From assembly GCA_947497905.1 (NCBI GenBank), contig CANMIH010000011.1, positions 101,280 to 165,279 of the forward strand: 64,000 nucleotides of DNA, read 5' to 3'. The notes below the pieces were generated by a model. It saw only the letters and a program-made list of their open reading frames with translations, had not been told where the DNA came from and searched no databases. Position 1 is the stretch's first letter; every line of letters starts with the position of its first letter. Shown here one piece after another: positions 53,982 through 63,112 of this stretch. The position numbers and the translations under genes are program-made. This DNA is from an uncultured Pelagimonas sp. (GTDB taxonomy: Bacteria; Pseudomonadota; Alphaproteobacteria; Rhodobacterales; Rhodobacteraceae).

Positions 53982-55607
53982 TCAACGGCTCATGGTTTTG
54001 GCAAGTTCGCGAAGCTGAAATTTCTGGATCTTGCCGGTTGAGGTTTTGGGGAGGTTTTGGAACACGACAGCTTTGGGTGATTTGAAACCTGCCAGATGAT
54101 CTCGGCAAAAGGAGATGATCTCGGCTTCAGTGACCGACGCCCCTTCGCGCAATTCGATAAAGGCGCAGGGCGTTTCACCCCATTTTTCATGCGGCATCGC
54201 GACGACGGCCGCGGCCTGCACCGACGGGTGGCGATAAAGCGTAGCCTCGATCTCAACCGACGAGATGTTTTCTCCCCCAGAGATAATCACATCCTTCAAA
54301 CGATCTCGGATCTGCATATAGCCGCTGGGCTGAACAACCGCAGCGTCGCCGGACCAGAACCACCCATTTTCAAAGGCTTTTGCGGTGGCCTCTGGGTCTT
54401 TGTAATAGCCTTTCATCACGGTATTGCCGCGGATGCCAATTTCACCCTGAGTTTCACCGTCTTTTGGGGTGATCTGACCAGTCTCGGCATCAAAAACGGA
54501 CACGGCTTCGACCATGGGCAAGGCAATGCCTTGTTGCGCTTGAAGCTCTGCTTGTTGCGCCGCGTCTAAATCATCCCAGCTGTCTTGCCAGAGACATTTG
54601 GAAATGTGCCCGTAGGATTCAGTGAGACCATAAACCTGCATAACATCCAGACCGATGGCACGTGCTTTCTCCAGAACCGCAGGGGGGGGTGGAGCACCAG
54701 CCGTCAACACCCGGACGACTGGATCAAGCGGAGCACTGTCACCGGTTTCAGCCTCGGCCAGCATTTGCAGGACGATAGGCGCCGCACCGAAATGTGTCAC
54801 TCCGTGTTCGCGGATAGCAGCCATGATCTTGTCTGCTGAAGGCGTACGGGTGAAGACCATCGTTCCCCCAAGCATCGCCATAACCCAAGGATGCCCCCAA
54901 CCGTTGCAGTGAAACATAGGCACTACCGACAAATAAACCGGGTAATGCGGAAGCTGCCAAGCCGCGACAGTCCCCATCGCCATCAGATAAGCACCACGAT
55001 GGTGATAGACGACACCTTTGGGCCGCCCAGATGTGCCTGAGGTATAGTTCAGCGCAATCGCATCCCATTCATCTTCGGGTAAATCCCGCGCAGAGACAGT
55101 CGAACCATCGTTGAGCAGGCTCTCATAGTCGTCACCGCCAAGTGTTTCTGCAGCACTAGCATTGGGGTCATTGATTTCCACAACAGGGATCTGGCGTTGC
55201 AGAACATCAAAGGCTTTGGACAACAGCGGGATCAGTTCGCGATCAACAATCACCAGTTTGGTGTCTGCATGATCAAGAATGTAGGCAATCGTCTCAGGCT
55301 CAAGACGGGTGTTGAGTGTATTGATCACCGCGCCAGTCAATGGAAGCGCAAAGTGAAGCTCAAACAACTCGGGAATATTGGGGCTTAGAACGGAAACAGT
55401 GTCGCCCTTCGTGATCCCCCGAGACATAAGACCCGCAGCCACGGACCGAATGCGCTGCGTGGTTTCAGTCCAATCCCGTCGCACATCGCCATAGATCACA
55501 GCGGGTCTTGAGCCATACAATGCCTCGGCGCGGCTTAAAAAGGAAACCGGGGATAGGGGAACATAATTCGCGTCCGTTTTGCCAAACGCCTCGTAGTTGG
55601 CTTGCAT
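53982..55607 (-). CDS. AMP-forming acyl-CoA synthetase, DmdB candidate
   Basis: The protein has about 541 residues of the ANL family. Motifs: LNYTSGTSGRPKGVVYHH (P-loop A3), VYGLTESYGH (A5), GWFWSGDAAV (A7), RLKDVIISGGENISSVE (A8) and TSTGKIQKFQLRE (A10 Lys). It is co-operonic with dmdA; the next step after demethylation is CoA ligation of methylmercaptopropionate by DmdB, so that role is proposed. Sequence alone would also fit other medium-chain substrates. ATG at 55607 follows GGGAGG. Confidence 0.86.
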   Translation of the reverse strand: MQANYEAFGKTDANYVPLSPVSFLSRAEALYGSRPAVIYGDVRRDWTETTQRIRSVAAGLMSRGITKGDTVSVLSPNIPELFELHFALPLTGAVINTLNTRLEPETIAYILDHADTKLVIVDRELIPLLSKAFDVLQRQIPVVEINDPNASAAETLGGDDYESLLNDGSTVSARDLPEDEWDAIALNYTSGTSGRPKGVVYHHRGAYLMAMGTVAAWQLPHYPVYLSVVPMFHCNGWGHPWVMAMLGGTMVFTRTPSADKIMAAIREHGVTHFGAAPIVLQMLAEAETGDSAPLDPVVRVLTAGAPPPPAVLEKARAIGLDVMQVYGLTESYGHISKCLWQDSWDDLDAAQQAELQAQQGIALPMVEAVSVFDAETGQITPKDGETQGEIGIRGNTVMKGYYKDPEATAKAFENGWFWSGDAAVVQPSGYMQIRDRLKDVIISGGENISSVEIEATLYRHPSVQAAAVVAMPHEKWGETPCAFIELREGASVTEAEIISFCRDHLAGFKSPKAVVFQNLPKTSTGKIQKFQLRELAKTMSR

Positions 55608-55744
55608 GATCCATCCTCCCTTTGATCGATGCGTGTGGGACTGCAAAAGGCCTTCCCCGCAGATCATTCTTGGTTGGAATTGGATATTTTGAAAACAAAG
55701 ATTGTGGTATAAGGAAAAAATCACGCACTGGATTGAATTTTTTT

Positions 55745-56644
55745 ATGCCCGACAGTCTCCCCACCCTGAAAGGGTTGCGTGCCTTTGAAGAGGCATTCTT
55801 GTTGCGCAGCTACACTGCGGCAGCCCGCAAACTGAATGTGCAGCAGCCTGCCATTAGCTATCAGATCAAACGTCTTGAGGAAGATCTGGGCGTTCAACTG
55901 TTTGACAAAGACCGGGGGCAACTGACCCCAACACCGGCGGCGAACGAACTGTTTGACACGGTGCAGAGATCGTTTGACGCCATTCGCAAGGTCTCTGAAA
56001 CGCTGCGGAAACCGCCTCAGCCAAATTCGTTCACAATCGCAACATATCCAGGGATCGGAACATATTGGCTTTCCTCACGGCTCTCTCTTTTATCCAAAGC
56101 GCTGGCAATGCCTGTCAAAGTCGTCACGCTGGTCAAAGACGAGCAAATTTTGAATGAAGACGCCGACTGCAGAATCCTTTTCGGTAAAGGCAACTGGCCA
56201 GATCACACCGCAAAACTTCTTATCCCCGAAGCTGTTTGCCCGGTCGGCGCTCCTGACCTTGCGAGGACGTTTCATCAAGAGACAAGCAAGGGCGACTTCA
56301 CGATCATTGAACAAGAGGATCCCGAAAATCGCTGGATCTGCTGGAAAAATTGGATGCACCAGACAGGCGAGACGGCTTTCGCCAACGCGAACCAGATGAC
56401 AGTCAATGACCATGGTCTTGCTTTGCACTTGGCCTTGACCGGTGCTGGCATCACGCTGGCCTGGACGGACATGGTGCGCGACTTGCTCAACAGCGGTAGC
56501 CTCGTTCCTCTTTCGACAAACCTGGCCACTTCAGAAGCGGGATACTGGCTGGTTGCGCCATCAGATTTCTTTGACTCTGACGCAGGCATCGCGGTGTCTG
56601 ATGTCTTGTCATTGAAGGAGACGCCAAACCCTGTAACCAATTGA
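55745..56644 (+). CDS. LysR-family regulator beside dmdA operon
   Basis: The protein has about 299 residues. LysR HTH LRAFEEAFLLRSYTAAARKLNVQQPAISYQIKRLEEDLGVQLF and a C-terminal effector domain. It is divergent from the acyl-CoA synthetase/dmdA pair with about 140 bases between, the classical LysR arrangement for regulating the neighbour. The ATG at 55745 is preferred to a longer frame starting at 55622. Confidence 0.9.
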   Translation: MPDSLPTLKGLRAFEEAFLLRSYTAAARKLNVQQPAISYQIKRLEEDLGVQLFDKDRGQLTPTPAANELFDTVQRSFDAIRKVSETLRKPPQPNSFTIATYPGIGTYWLSSRLSLLSKALAMPVKVVTLVKDEQILNEDADCRILFGKGNWPDHTAKLLIPEAVCPVGAPDLARTFHQETSKGDFTIIEQEDPENRWICWKNWMHQTGETAFANANQMTVNDHGLALHLALTGAGITLAWTDMVRDLLNSGSLVPLSTNLATSEAGYWLVAPSDFFDSDAGIAVSDVLSLKETPNPVTN

Positions 56645-56787
56645 AGTTCATAGGTTCCTTTACACCATATCGGTAACAAGATCGGCCATCTCTGAAAGCC
56701 CCAAGGATCTAAAGGCAGCTGCAATAGCCAGAACGGTGACCCCTACTGCCATACGCTTGCACCGTTGTAAGTTTAAATTTGGGTGTT

Positions 56788-57717
56788 TTATCCATCCTTT
56801 TGATCCGTTTCGACGCGCGTAAGAATGGCCTGCGCCACAAACAGGTCCTGAACAGATAGGCCCGAACTGTCGAAGATTGTGATGTCATTCGGATCCTGCC
56901 GCCCCTCTGCCTGTCCGGTGAGAACGTCCCCGATTGCAATCAATTCCTTTTCGTCCGGCGCATGTTGGAACTCGCCAATCACACGCGATTGGGCGGGCAG
57001 ATCGCAAAACAGGCGTGCCCGCTCAAACAGCGCCGGAGGCAGTTCTTGTTTGCCGGTGGAATCCGACCCCATCGAGACCACATGCGTGCCGGGTTGCACC
57101 CAATCGGCATCAAAGAGCGGAGCAGTTGCGGGTGTGACAGTCACGATCATATCCGCCGCTCGACATGCTGATTCAGCACAGGACACTTCGGCATCTATGC
57201 CGTCCTCGCGCAGGGCGGTTACAAAGTCTTGTCCCTTTCTGGCGTCGCGGGCGACAACCAGAACCCGGTCTAGCTTGCGAATTCTGGCAAGTGCACGCAC
57301 CTCATATTCGGCCTGATGACCCGCACCGAACACTGCGATCGTTTTGGCATCCGGCCGCGCAAGTACATCGGCGGCCACCGCGTCCGCAGCGGCGGTTCGA
57401 TAGGCGTTCAGCTTTCCTGCCTCGACTGCGGCACCGATCCGGCCCGTGCTCTGATCAAACAACAAAATGATGGAGTTGTGCCGTGGCATCCCTAGAGCAT
57501 CGTTGCCGGGCCAGTAGGAACCAACCTTGAGCCCCGCAAGATCAGAAACAGCCGACGATTTGATGGCATAGGTGTTGCTCGGGTCGCTACCGTGCCCCAG
57601 CACAACCGGGAAAATCGCAGCGCTTTCGCTCGCCGCGATCAAAGCGGCCCTTACTGCGTCGTAGGCCATGTCGTGTGAAGCAAGCTGTGCTGAGACATCT
57701 TCGGAAATGTACTTCAT
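56788..57717 (-). CDS. Ornithine cyclodeaminase/mu-crystallin family protein
   Basis: The protein has 309 residues. NAD-binding GAGHQAEYEVRALARIRKL, substrate region KVGSYWPGNDALGMPRH and the conserved GSDSTGKQELPPALF and DLPAQSRVIGEFQHA. Members are cyclodeaminases, imine reductases and lysine/alanine dehydrogenases, e.g. iminosuccinate reductase of the beta-hydroxyaspartate cycle. Co-transcribed with a DSD1-type PLP gene. The exact reaction is unknown. Confidence 0.87.
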   Translation of the reverse strand: MKYISEDVSAQLASHDMAYDAVRAALIAASESAAIFPVVLGHGSDPSNTYAIKSSAVSDLAGLKVGSYWPGNDALGMPRHNSIILLFDQSTGRIGAAVEAGKLNAYRTAAADAVAADVLARPDAKTIAVFGAGHQAEYEVRALARIRKLDRVLVVARDARKGQDFVTALREDGIDAEVSCAESACRAADMIVTVTPATAPLFDADWVQPGTHVVSMGSDSTGKQELPPALFERARLFCDLPAQSRVIGEFQHAPDEKELIAIGDVLTGQAEGRQDPNDITIFDSSGLSVQDLFVAQAILTRVETDQKDG

Positions 57718-57726
57718 TGATCTTTC

Positions 57727-58890
57727 CTACCACCCACCAAACCGGCGCCAGACTTTCAGGGGCTCGCTAGGTTCAGATGGGATGACATTGTATTCGTCAA
57801 ACTGAGCGGCTGTGGCACAGGCATGATTGGGCAGGATGCGCAGCTGTGAACCTAAAGGCAGCTCCGGCAAAGGCGCTTCGTTGCCAGACCGGCGGGCGAT
57901 GATCCCGTGTTCCTGATTAGCCTTGATTACAATCAGGTCCTCGATGGGCTGGCCGGTTGTATCACACACGACACCATACCCTTGATCGACCTCTTGACCA
58001 GCCGTGCCCCGGTCGCGGGACATGGCCATCCAGCCGGCGTCTGTGATAATCCAGCCCTTTTCGTTTTGATGTCCGATGACAGTGGTCAGCACTGAAAGCG
58101 CGATATCGTCGATTTCGCAGACACCGATCCCGGCCTGTACCAGATCGAAGAAGGCATAGACCCCTGCCCTGACCTCGGTCACGCCTTCCAGATTGTCGAT
58201 AGCGTGAGCCGTGGGGGTCGAGCCGATGCTCACCACGGGGCAGGAAAAGCCCGCTGCACGAAGAGCTGCGGCAGCACCAACTGCGGCCTGACGTTCCTTT
58301 TCCGCGAATTTGACGTGGGCCTCACGCCCCGAAACCTCGTAGCTTTCACCGGCATGGGTCAGCACTCCACGCAACTCGGCAGGACCATTATGCAAAATTC
58401 GGCCAATCTCAATTAGAACAGGATCATCCGGGGCAACCCCACTGCGGTGCCCATCACAGTCCACCTCGATCAAAGCCGGGATCGCCTGACCTGTCCGCCG
58501 CGATGCGTCTGCGACTGCCTGCGCTTGAGCCACGCTGTCAAGCAACACAGACAAATCGCAATCCCTAGCTCGGATAGCAGCAACGCGATCCAACTTCTGT
58601 GGTGTGATACCCACGGCATAGATGATGTCCCGGACGCCCATTCTTGCAAAAGTTTCTGCCTCGGCCAGCGTCGAAACCGTCGCAGGCCCCGTTCCATCGC
58701 TCAGCAGGTGCCGGGCCACATCCGCGGATTTGACTGTTTTCAAATGCGGTCGCAAAGTGCCGCCGCGCGCCGTGATATGGGCCTTCAAACGATCAATGTT
58801 TCGATGCATCCGAACCTCATCCAAAATCAAGGCTGGGGTTTCCAGGTCGTATAACTGCTCTTCCAATGAGGGCATTGCGATCTCGGTCAT
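57727..58890 (-). CDS. DSD1-family PLP enzyme (D-serine dehydratase/D-threonine aldolase-like)
   Basis: The protein has about 387 residues: an alanine-racemase-like barrel with PLP-Lys in LRPHLKTVKSADVARHL and a C-terminal metal site RILPNHACATAAQFDEY with the His/Cys pair of D-serine dehydratases and D-threonine aldolases. It splits or dehydrates a beta-hydroxy-D-amino acid. The adjacent ornithine-cyclodeaminase-like gene could reduce the resulting imine. The start is ambiguous (58890 or 58875). Confidence 0.85.
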   Translation of the reverse strand: MTEIAMPSLEEQLYDLETPALILDEVRMHRNIDRLKAHITARGGTLRPHLKTVKSADVARHLLSDGTGPATVSTLAEAETFARMGVRDIIYAVGITPQKLDRVAAIRARDCDLSVLLDSVAQAQAVADASRRTGQAIPALIEVDCDGHRSGVAPDDPVLIEIGRILHNGPAELRGVLTHAGESYEVSGREAHVKFAEKERQAAVGAAAALRAAGFSCPVVSIGSTPTAHAIDNLEGVTEVRAGVYAFFDLVQAGIGVCEIDDIALSVLTTVIGHQNEKGWIITDAGWMAMSRDRGTAGQEVDQGYGVVCDTTGQPIEDLIVIKANQEHGIIARRSGNEAPLPELPLGSQLRILPNHACATAAQFDEYNVIPSEPSEPLKVWRRFGGW

Positions 58891-58971
58891 ATCTGTCGTT
58901 GCAAAGAGTGTAAGCGGACCGCTCAACAGTCTCTATTAACTAAAACTGGGAATCACATTAAGCACAGCTTC

Positions 58972-59874
58972 ATGATTGAAACACCTGACCTTCGCTTCTT
59001 TATGGCCATTGCGACCTCACCTTCATTGGCGGCTGCAGCTAGAACGCTGAATGTCAGCCCGTCGGCCGTGTCTCAACGCCTGTCTCACATTGAACAGCGC
59101 CTCAGCTTGCGGCTGATCGAGCGCGGACGGGGCCATCTGGTTCTGACCTCTGAAGGCGAAACACTTTTGCGTCGGTCAGCTGAAATTCTAAACGACCTCG
59201 CAGTCCTCAATGAAGATATGCGCACGCACCGAAATGAGATCAGCGGCCCGCTGCGCATCATCGCTCCATTTGGGTTTGGTCGCATTCACGTCGCTCCGGT
59301 CATCGCAAATCTGGTGCGCACCTACCCAGACATTTCCCCAGATCTGATCCTCTCTGACGATCCCTATGGCGCGGCCCGGACCGACAACTGGGATACGATC
59401 ATTCACATCGGCAAGTTGGCGGATTCCACTCTGACGAAGAAAAAACTTGCCCCAAACCGACGTTTCCTTTGCGCCTCCCCAGACTATCTTGCGCGCGCTG
59501 GAATTCCAGAACGCTTAGAAGACCTTCACCACCACGCCTGCGGCGTCATCCGCGAAGATCAGGCGGATGTCACCATGTGGAGTGTCACCGGTGCAACAGG
59601 CGAGCAACACGCGCTTCGTATTCGTCCCAATTTTTCCAGCAACGATGGAGAGGTGGTTAAATCCTGGGCCATCGCAGGTATGGGGATTGTTCAGCGGTCC
59701 GAGTGGAATGTGGCGGCGGATTTGGCGGCGGGGCGCCTCACCAGGGTACTCCCCTCACTTTCACTGCCGGACGCTGACATCGTCGCTTTACTCAATCCAG
59801 GAACTCTTCGAAGCGCGCGCGTTCAAAATGTGCTGGACGCACTCACGGCCCATTTGTCATCTCATTTGACTTGA
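58972..59874 (+). CDS. LysR-family regulator of the DSD1/cyclodeaminase pair
   Basis: The protein has 300 residues. HTH LAAAARTLNVSPSAVSQRLSHIEQRLSLRLIER and a typical effector domain. Divergent from the DSD1 gene with a short shared promoter region, so it likely controls that pair. Confidence 0.9.
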   Translation: MIETPDLRFFMAIATSPSLAAAARTLNVSPSAVSQRLSHIEQRLSLRLIERGRGHLVLTSEGETLLRRSAEILNDLAVLNEDMRTHRNEISGPLRIIAPFGFGRIHVAPVIANLVRTYPDISPDLILSDDPYGAARTDNWDTIIHIGKLADSTLTKKKLAPNRRFLCASPDYLARAGIPERLEDLHHHACGVIREDQADVTMWSVTGATGEQHALRIRPNFSSNDGEVVKSWAIAGMGIVQRSEWNVAADLAAGRLTRVLPSLSLPDADIVALLNPGTLRSARVQNVLDALTAHLSSHLT

Positions 59875-60306
59875 TGGGTTTGCTGGCGTTCTTTGCAATC
59901 ACATGGGCGTAAATCACAAACTACAAAGCACCTTAGTCAGAGGCGTCTTGGCGATGCTTTACGGATCGGAGCCGAACTTGGCCCGATCCAGTTCACCCGT
60001 CCGACCCGACTGGGTTTCGATCTGCGCGTGCACATCACCTTTGACGCAGTGTCTGGTGGCACCTTGAATCTTCGGCGATGGCGGATGCTGAACATTTCGT
60101 GATCTGTCCCTGTGCAATAGGATTAATTGATCATCATTCAGCTCAGCGACGGCTTTTCAAACAGTGTCCCGCAACCTCTGTGCCGGGCTCAAAATAACAG
60201 GAATCGCATATTCAACGACAGGAACCGCGCCTCTCAGCCGGGACCGAAATGCGCATGTTGTCTTCATCACGAACAAAACAACCGAGCGATCCTGATGGAG
60301 ATGACC
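59875..60306. other. Intergenic, no gene accepted
   Basis: About 430 bases. Weak frames (for example 59893-60102) look accidental. The right end holds the promoter of the hydrolase/SnoaL-like unit. Confidence 0.45.
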
Positions 60307-61257
60307 ATGAAATTATCAGCCCTGACCACCGCCGCCGCCCTTCTGGCGACCACGGCACTTGCCGATGTAGAAACCCGCGCCGTTAGTTTTGAAAATGACG
60401 GTGCAACCCTGTCTGGCACCCTTTACCTACCCGAAGGCCATGACGGTTCGCCACTACCGACGGTGGTGGTAACGGGCGCCTGGACCTCGGTTCAGGAGCA
60501 GATGCCTGCGAACTATGCCCGTGAAATGGTCGAACGCGGGTTTGCCGCCTTCACCTTTGATTTCCGCGGATGGGGCAAATCTGGCGATCTGCCACAAAAC
60601 GTACGTTTCGTCGAAAGCCCTGAGGCGAAAACCTCTGATATTGAGAAGGCCTTCGAATTCGTTGCCAGCCTACCCGAGGTGGACGCGACCCAGATCAACG
60701 GATTGGGCATTTGCGCCTCTGCTGGGTACATGGTCGACGCCGTTTCGGGAAATGACATCGTCAAACGTGTCGGCTTGGTCGCGCCCTGGCTGCAAAACGA
60801 AGAAATTGTCGAGGCCGTCTATGGCGGTACCGATGGGGTTGCCGGTTTGATCGAGGTTTCAAAATCAGCCGAAGCGGCCGGCGGCCAGATCATCCCAGCT
60901 GCCGGTCCTGAAGGCGCAGAAGGCGTATTGATGCCGATCGGCGGCTATTACTACGAGGCCGATCGGGGCGCGATCCCGGAATACGACGACAAGTGGAACA
61001 ACGCTGGCTGGGAAGGCTGGTTGACCTATCACCCCGCCGACAACCCTCAGCGACTTGATAAACCGTTGGCCATTGTCCACTCGGAAAGCGCCGCTATCCC
61101 TCAGGGTGTGAAGAGCTTCTTGAACGGTTTTGCTGGAACCGCGACCACTCAATGGTTGGAAGATGTCACCCAGTTTGATTTCTACGACAACCCCGAGGAC
61201 GTTTCGCGCGCCGCTGACACGATGGCAGACCACTTCCGTGCTGGTACGGATAGCTAA
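60307..61257 (+). CDS. Exported alpha/beta hydrolase with Cys-type elbow
   Basis: The protein has 316 residues with a signal peptide ending near ALA-DVE. The nucleophile elbow is NGLGICASAGYM, with Cys where most hydrolases have Ser, as in dienelactone hydrolases and YcjY-type proteins. FDFRGWGKSG and LAIVHSES are other fold landmarks. ATG at 60307 follows GGAG; two upstream ATGs are less likely. A terminator-like hairpin follows, then a SnoaL-like gene. Confidence 0.83.
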   Translation: MKLSALTTAAALLATTALADVETRAVSFENDGATLSGTLYLPEGHDGSPLPTVVVTGAWTSVQEQMPANYAREMVERGFAAFTFDFRGWGKSGDLPQNVRFVESPEAKTSDIEKAFEFVASLPEVDATQINGLGICASAGYMVDAVSGNDIVKRVGLVAPWLQNEEIVEAVYGGTDGVAGLIEVSKSAEAAGGQIIPAAGPEGAEGVLMPIGGYYYEADRGAIPEYDDKWNNAGWEGWLTYHPADNPQRLDKPLAIVHSESAAIPQGVKSFLNGFAGTATTQWLEDVTQFDFYDNPEDVSRAADTMADHFRAGTDS

Positions 61258-61266
61258 ACGCCAACA

Positions 61267-61287
61267 GGGGCACCGCTTTGGTGCCCC
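61267..61287 (+). terminator. Intrinsic terminator/attenuator
   Basis: GGGGCACC-GCTTT-GGTGCCCC, perfect 8-bp stem followed by CTCTTTTTC. This is a good intrinsic terminator 9 bases after the hydrolase stop; the next gene starts 22 bases later, so it may be leaky. Confidence 0.8.
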
Positions 61288-61309
61288 CTCTTTTTCAAAG
61301 GAAAATAAC

Positions 61310-61816
61310 ATGGCTATCAAGCTTGTAACCGCCCTTGCCGCCGTTCTGACCGCCAGTGCAGCTCTCGCTGATCCGATTGAAATATCGAGGTCGATCACCG
61401 ATATCGCTGCTGGCGCAGACCGTCACGACTGGGCACGTGTGCGAGGGGCTTTCGCGGAAACCGTCACCACTGACTATACCAGCCTTTGGGGCGGGGAACC
61501 CGTCACCCAGTCGTCTGATGATCTCGTTGCTGGTTGGGCCGGTTTCCTACCGGGGTTCGAGGTCACCCATCATATGGTGACCAACCATACCGTAACCGCA
61601 CAGACGGACACTGCGGCCAGTGCCGAGGCTGATTTCACCGCAACCCATCGTATTGAAGACACGCTGTGGGTGTTGGGTGGGCGGTACACCTACGAGTTAG
61701 AAAAGTCCGACGATCGCTGGCTGGTTACGTCAATGACAATGACCTCACTGTGGGAAAGCGGTGACCGTGGCCTTGTTGCCAAAGCTGGTGAACGTGCCGC
61801 ATCTGCTCGAAACTGA
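61310..61816 (+). CDS. Exported SnoaL-like protein
   Basis: The protein has 168 residues, signal peptide to about ALA-DPI, then one NTF2-fold domain (ITDIAAGADRHDWARVRGAF, DDLVAGWAGFLPGFEVTHH, YELEKSDDRWLVTSM). Twelve bases separate it from the next SnoaL-like gene. Confidence 0.82.
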   Translation: MAIKLVTALAAVLTASAALADPIEISRSITDIAAGADRHDWARVRGAFAETVTTDYTSLWGGEPVTQSSDDLVAGWAGFLPGFEVTHHMVTNHTVTAQTDTAASAEADFTATHRIEDTLWVLGGRYTYELEKSDDRWLVTSMTMTSLWESGDRGLVAKAGERAASARN

Positions 61817-61828
61817 AAAGAGGTTGCG

Positions 61829-62200
61829 ATGCATCGAATAGCATTTTCCGCTGCGCTGCTGGCGGCCTCCCCGCTGTTGGCTGCGGACCTACCCAAGGCC
61901 ATTGACTGCTATCAATCCGCCACCAACGCGCGTGACATTGAGGCGTACATGACTTGTTTCATGCCAGATGCAGTCATGGTTGACGTCAACCGTTCCTTTG
62001 AGGGGCACCAGGCGATCCGCACCTGGGCCCTCCGCGAGGTTATCCCGGGCGGCGATAGCTTCCGGCATCGCGAGATTTTGGAAGAAGGTGATGGCTATGC
62101 CAAGACCGAAGTCAACTGGGCAGCGTGGGTAGCGCATTACCACTACTGGTGGGATGCAAGTGGCAAGATCACCAAGATGTCGTTGCAGTATGCGGATTAA
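61829..62200 (+). CDS. Small exported SnoaL-like protein
   Basis: The protein has 123 residues with a short signal (ending near LLA-ADL) and a compact NTF2 fold (DIEAYMTCFMPDAVMVDVN, EGHQAIRTWALREV, DASGKITKM). Two cysteines may form a disulfide after export. Confidence 0.82.
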   Translation: MHRIAFSAALLAASPLLAADLPKAIDCYQSATNARDIEAYMTCFMPDAVMVDVNRSFEGHQAIRTWALREVIPGGDSFRHREILEEGDGYAKTEVNWAAWVAHYHYWWDASGKITKMSLQYAD

Positions 62201-62214
62201 ATGGTTCGGGCGGG

Positions 62215-62973
62215 TCACCCTGCCCGAAACACCGCCGGGGTCGCACCGAACTTGCGTTTGAAATGCTGCCCGAACCGGCTGAGATCGTGATATCCCACAC
62301 GATAGGCAACCTCGGCCACGGTCATCTGCGAGGTTTTCAGAAGAACCGAAGCCAATTCCAATCGCTGAACGATCACGTATTGCAACGGCGTTTGGCCGAC
62401 CTCTTTCTTGAAGGCCTTGGAAAACTGTGTCGCGCTCATCGCCGCCAAATCGGCCAAGGTCGACAACGACAGATCTTCGGATAAATTGTCGTGAACATAA
62501 TCAAGGACACGGCGCAGGCGTGCGTCTTCGATTCCGACATGCCAATCAGGTGTTGGCCGGATGGTTTCGATGATATGTGCAGCCAAAGCGCGCTGTATCG
62601 TTTCGCGGTAAAGCGTGCCCCCGCCCAGAGCCGTGCTGGCCGTTAGGCTGAGGTTGAGCAAAAGCGGATCGATGTCCCCGACCACCGCCTCAAACTCAAA
62701 GCCTGTGCTGAGACCAAACTCATCCAACATAGCGTCGTCCAGACTAACCATGACGAACTCAAGCTCGTCATCGTATTCACAGACACCTTGACTGCCACTT
62801 GGAAGTATCCACCCTTGATTTTTAGCCAAAGGGATGTGCGTGGTCAAAGTTGTATCATGCGCAAACCGATGCGTCGGCTGGTCGTTCAGAAATATACCGA
62901 CCGACAAAGACGAAAGTTCAAAGGCGCCTCCACCTGCAGGTAGTGCCGTCTTATGTGAGACCACGCTGGACAT
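62215..62973 (-). CDS. AraC-family regulator
   Basis: The protein has 252 residues. A variable sensor domain precedes two C-terminal HTHs: LSTLADLAAMSATQFSKAFKKEVGQTPLQYV and MTVAEVAYRVGYHDLSRFGQHFKRKFGATPAVFR. It is convergent with the hydrolase/SnoaL-like unit and is the probable activator of it or of a nearby operon. Confidence 0.92.
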   Translation of the reverse strand: MSSVVSHKTALPAGGGAFELSSLSVGIFLNDQPTHRFAHDTTLTTHIPLAKNQGWILPSGSQGVCEYDDELEFVMVSLDDAMLDEFGLSTGFEFEAVVGDIDPLLLNLSLTASTALGGGTLYRETIQRALAAHIIETIRPTPDWHVGIEDARLRRVLDYVHDNLSEDLSLSTLADLAAMSATQFSKAFKKEVGQTPLQYVIVQRLELASVLLKTSQMTVAEVAYRVGYHDLSRFGQHFKRKFGATPAVFRAG

Positions 62974-63112
62974 GTTTGGAATGTAATGCCTCTCTCGCGT
63001 GTTTCATAGGCCAGTCGCACATCATCTTTACACAGGGCACCTTCCGAACCAGTTTAAGGTTGGATGAGCGGCGCGAGGTGCATCGATCCGCAAGAACGGC
63101 GTCAGATCCGGT

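Noticed and set aside
56788..58890. Identification as BhcD and BhcC of the beta-hydroxyaspartate cycle
   Set aside because: The PLP protein does not resemble the BhcC sequence I remember and BhcA/BhcB are absent, so only family names are given.
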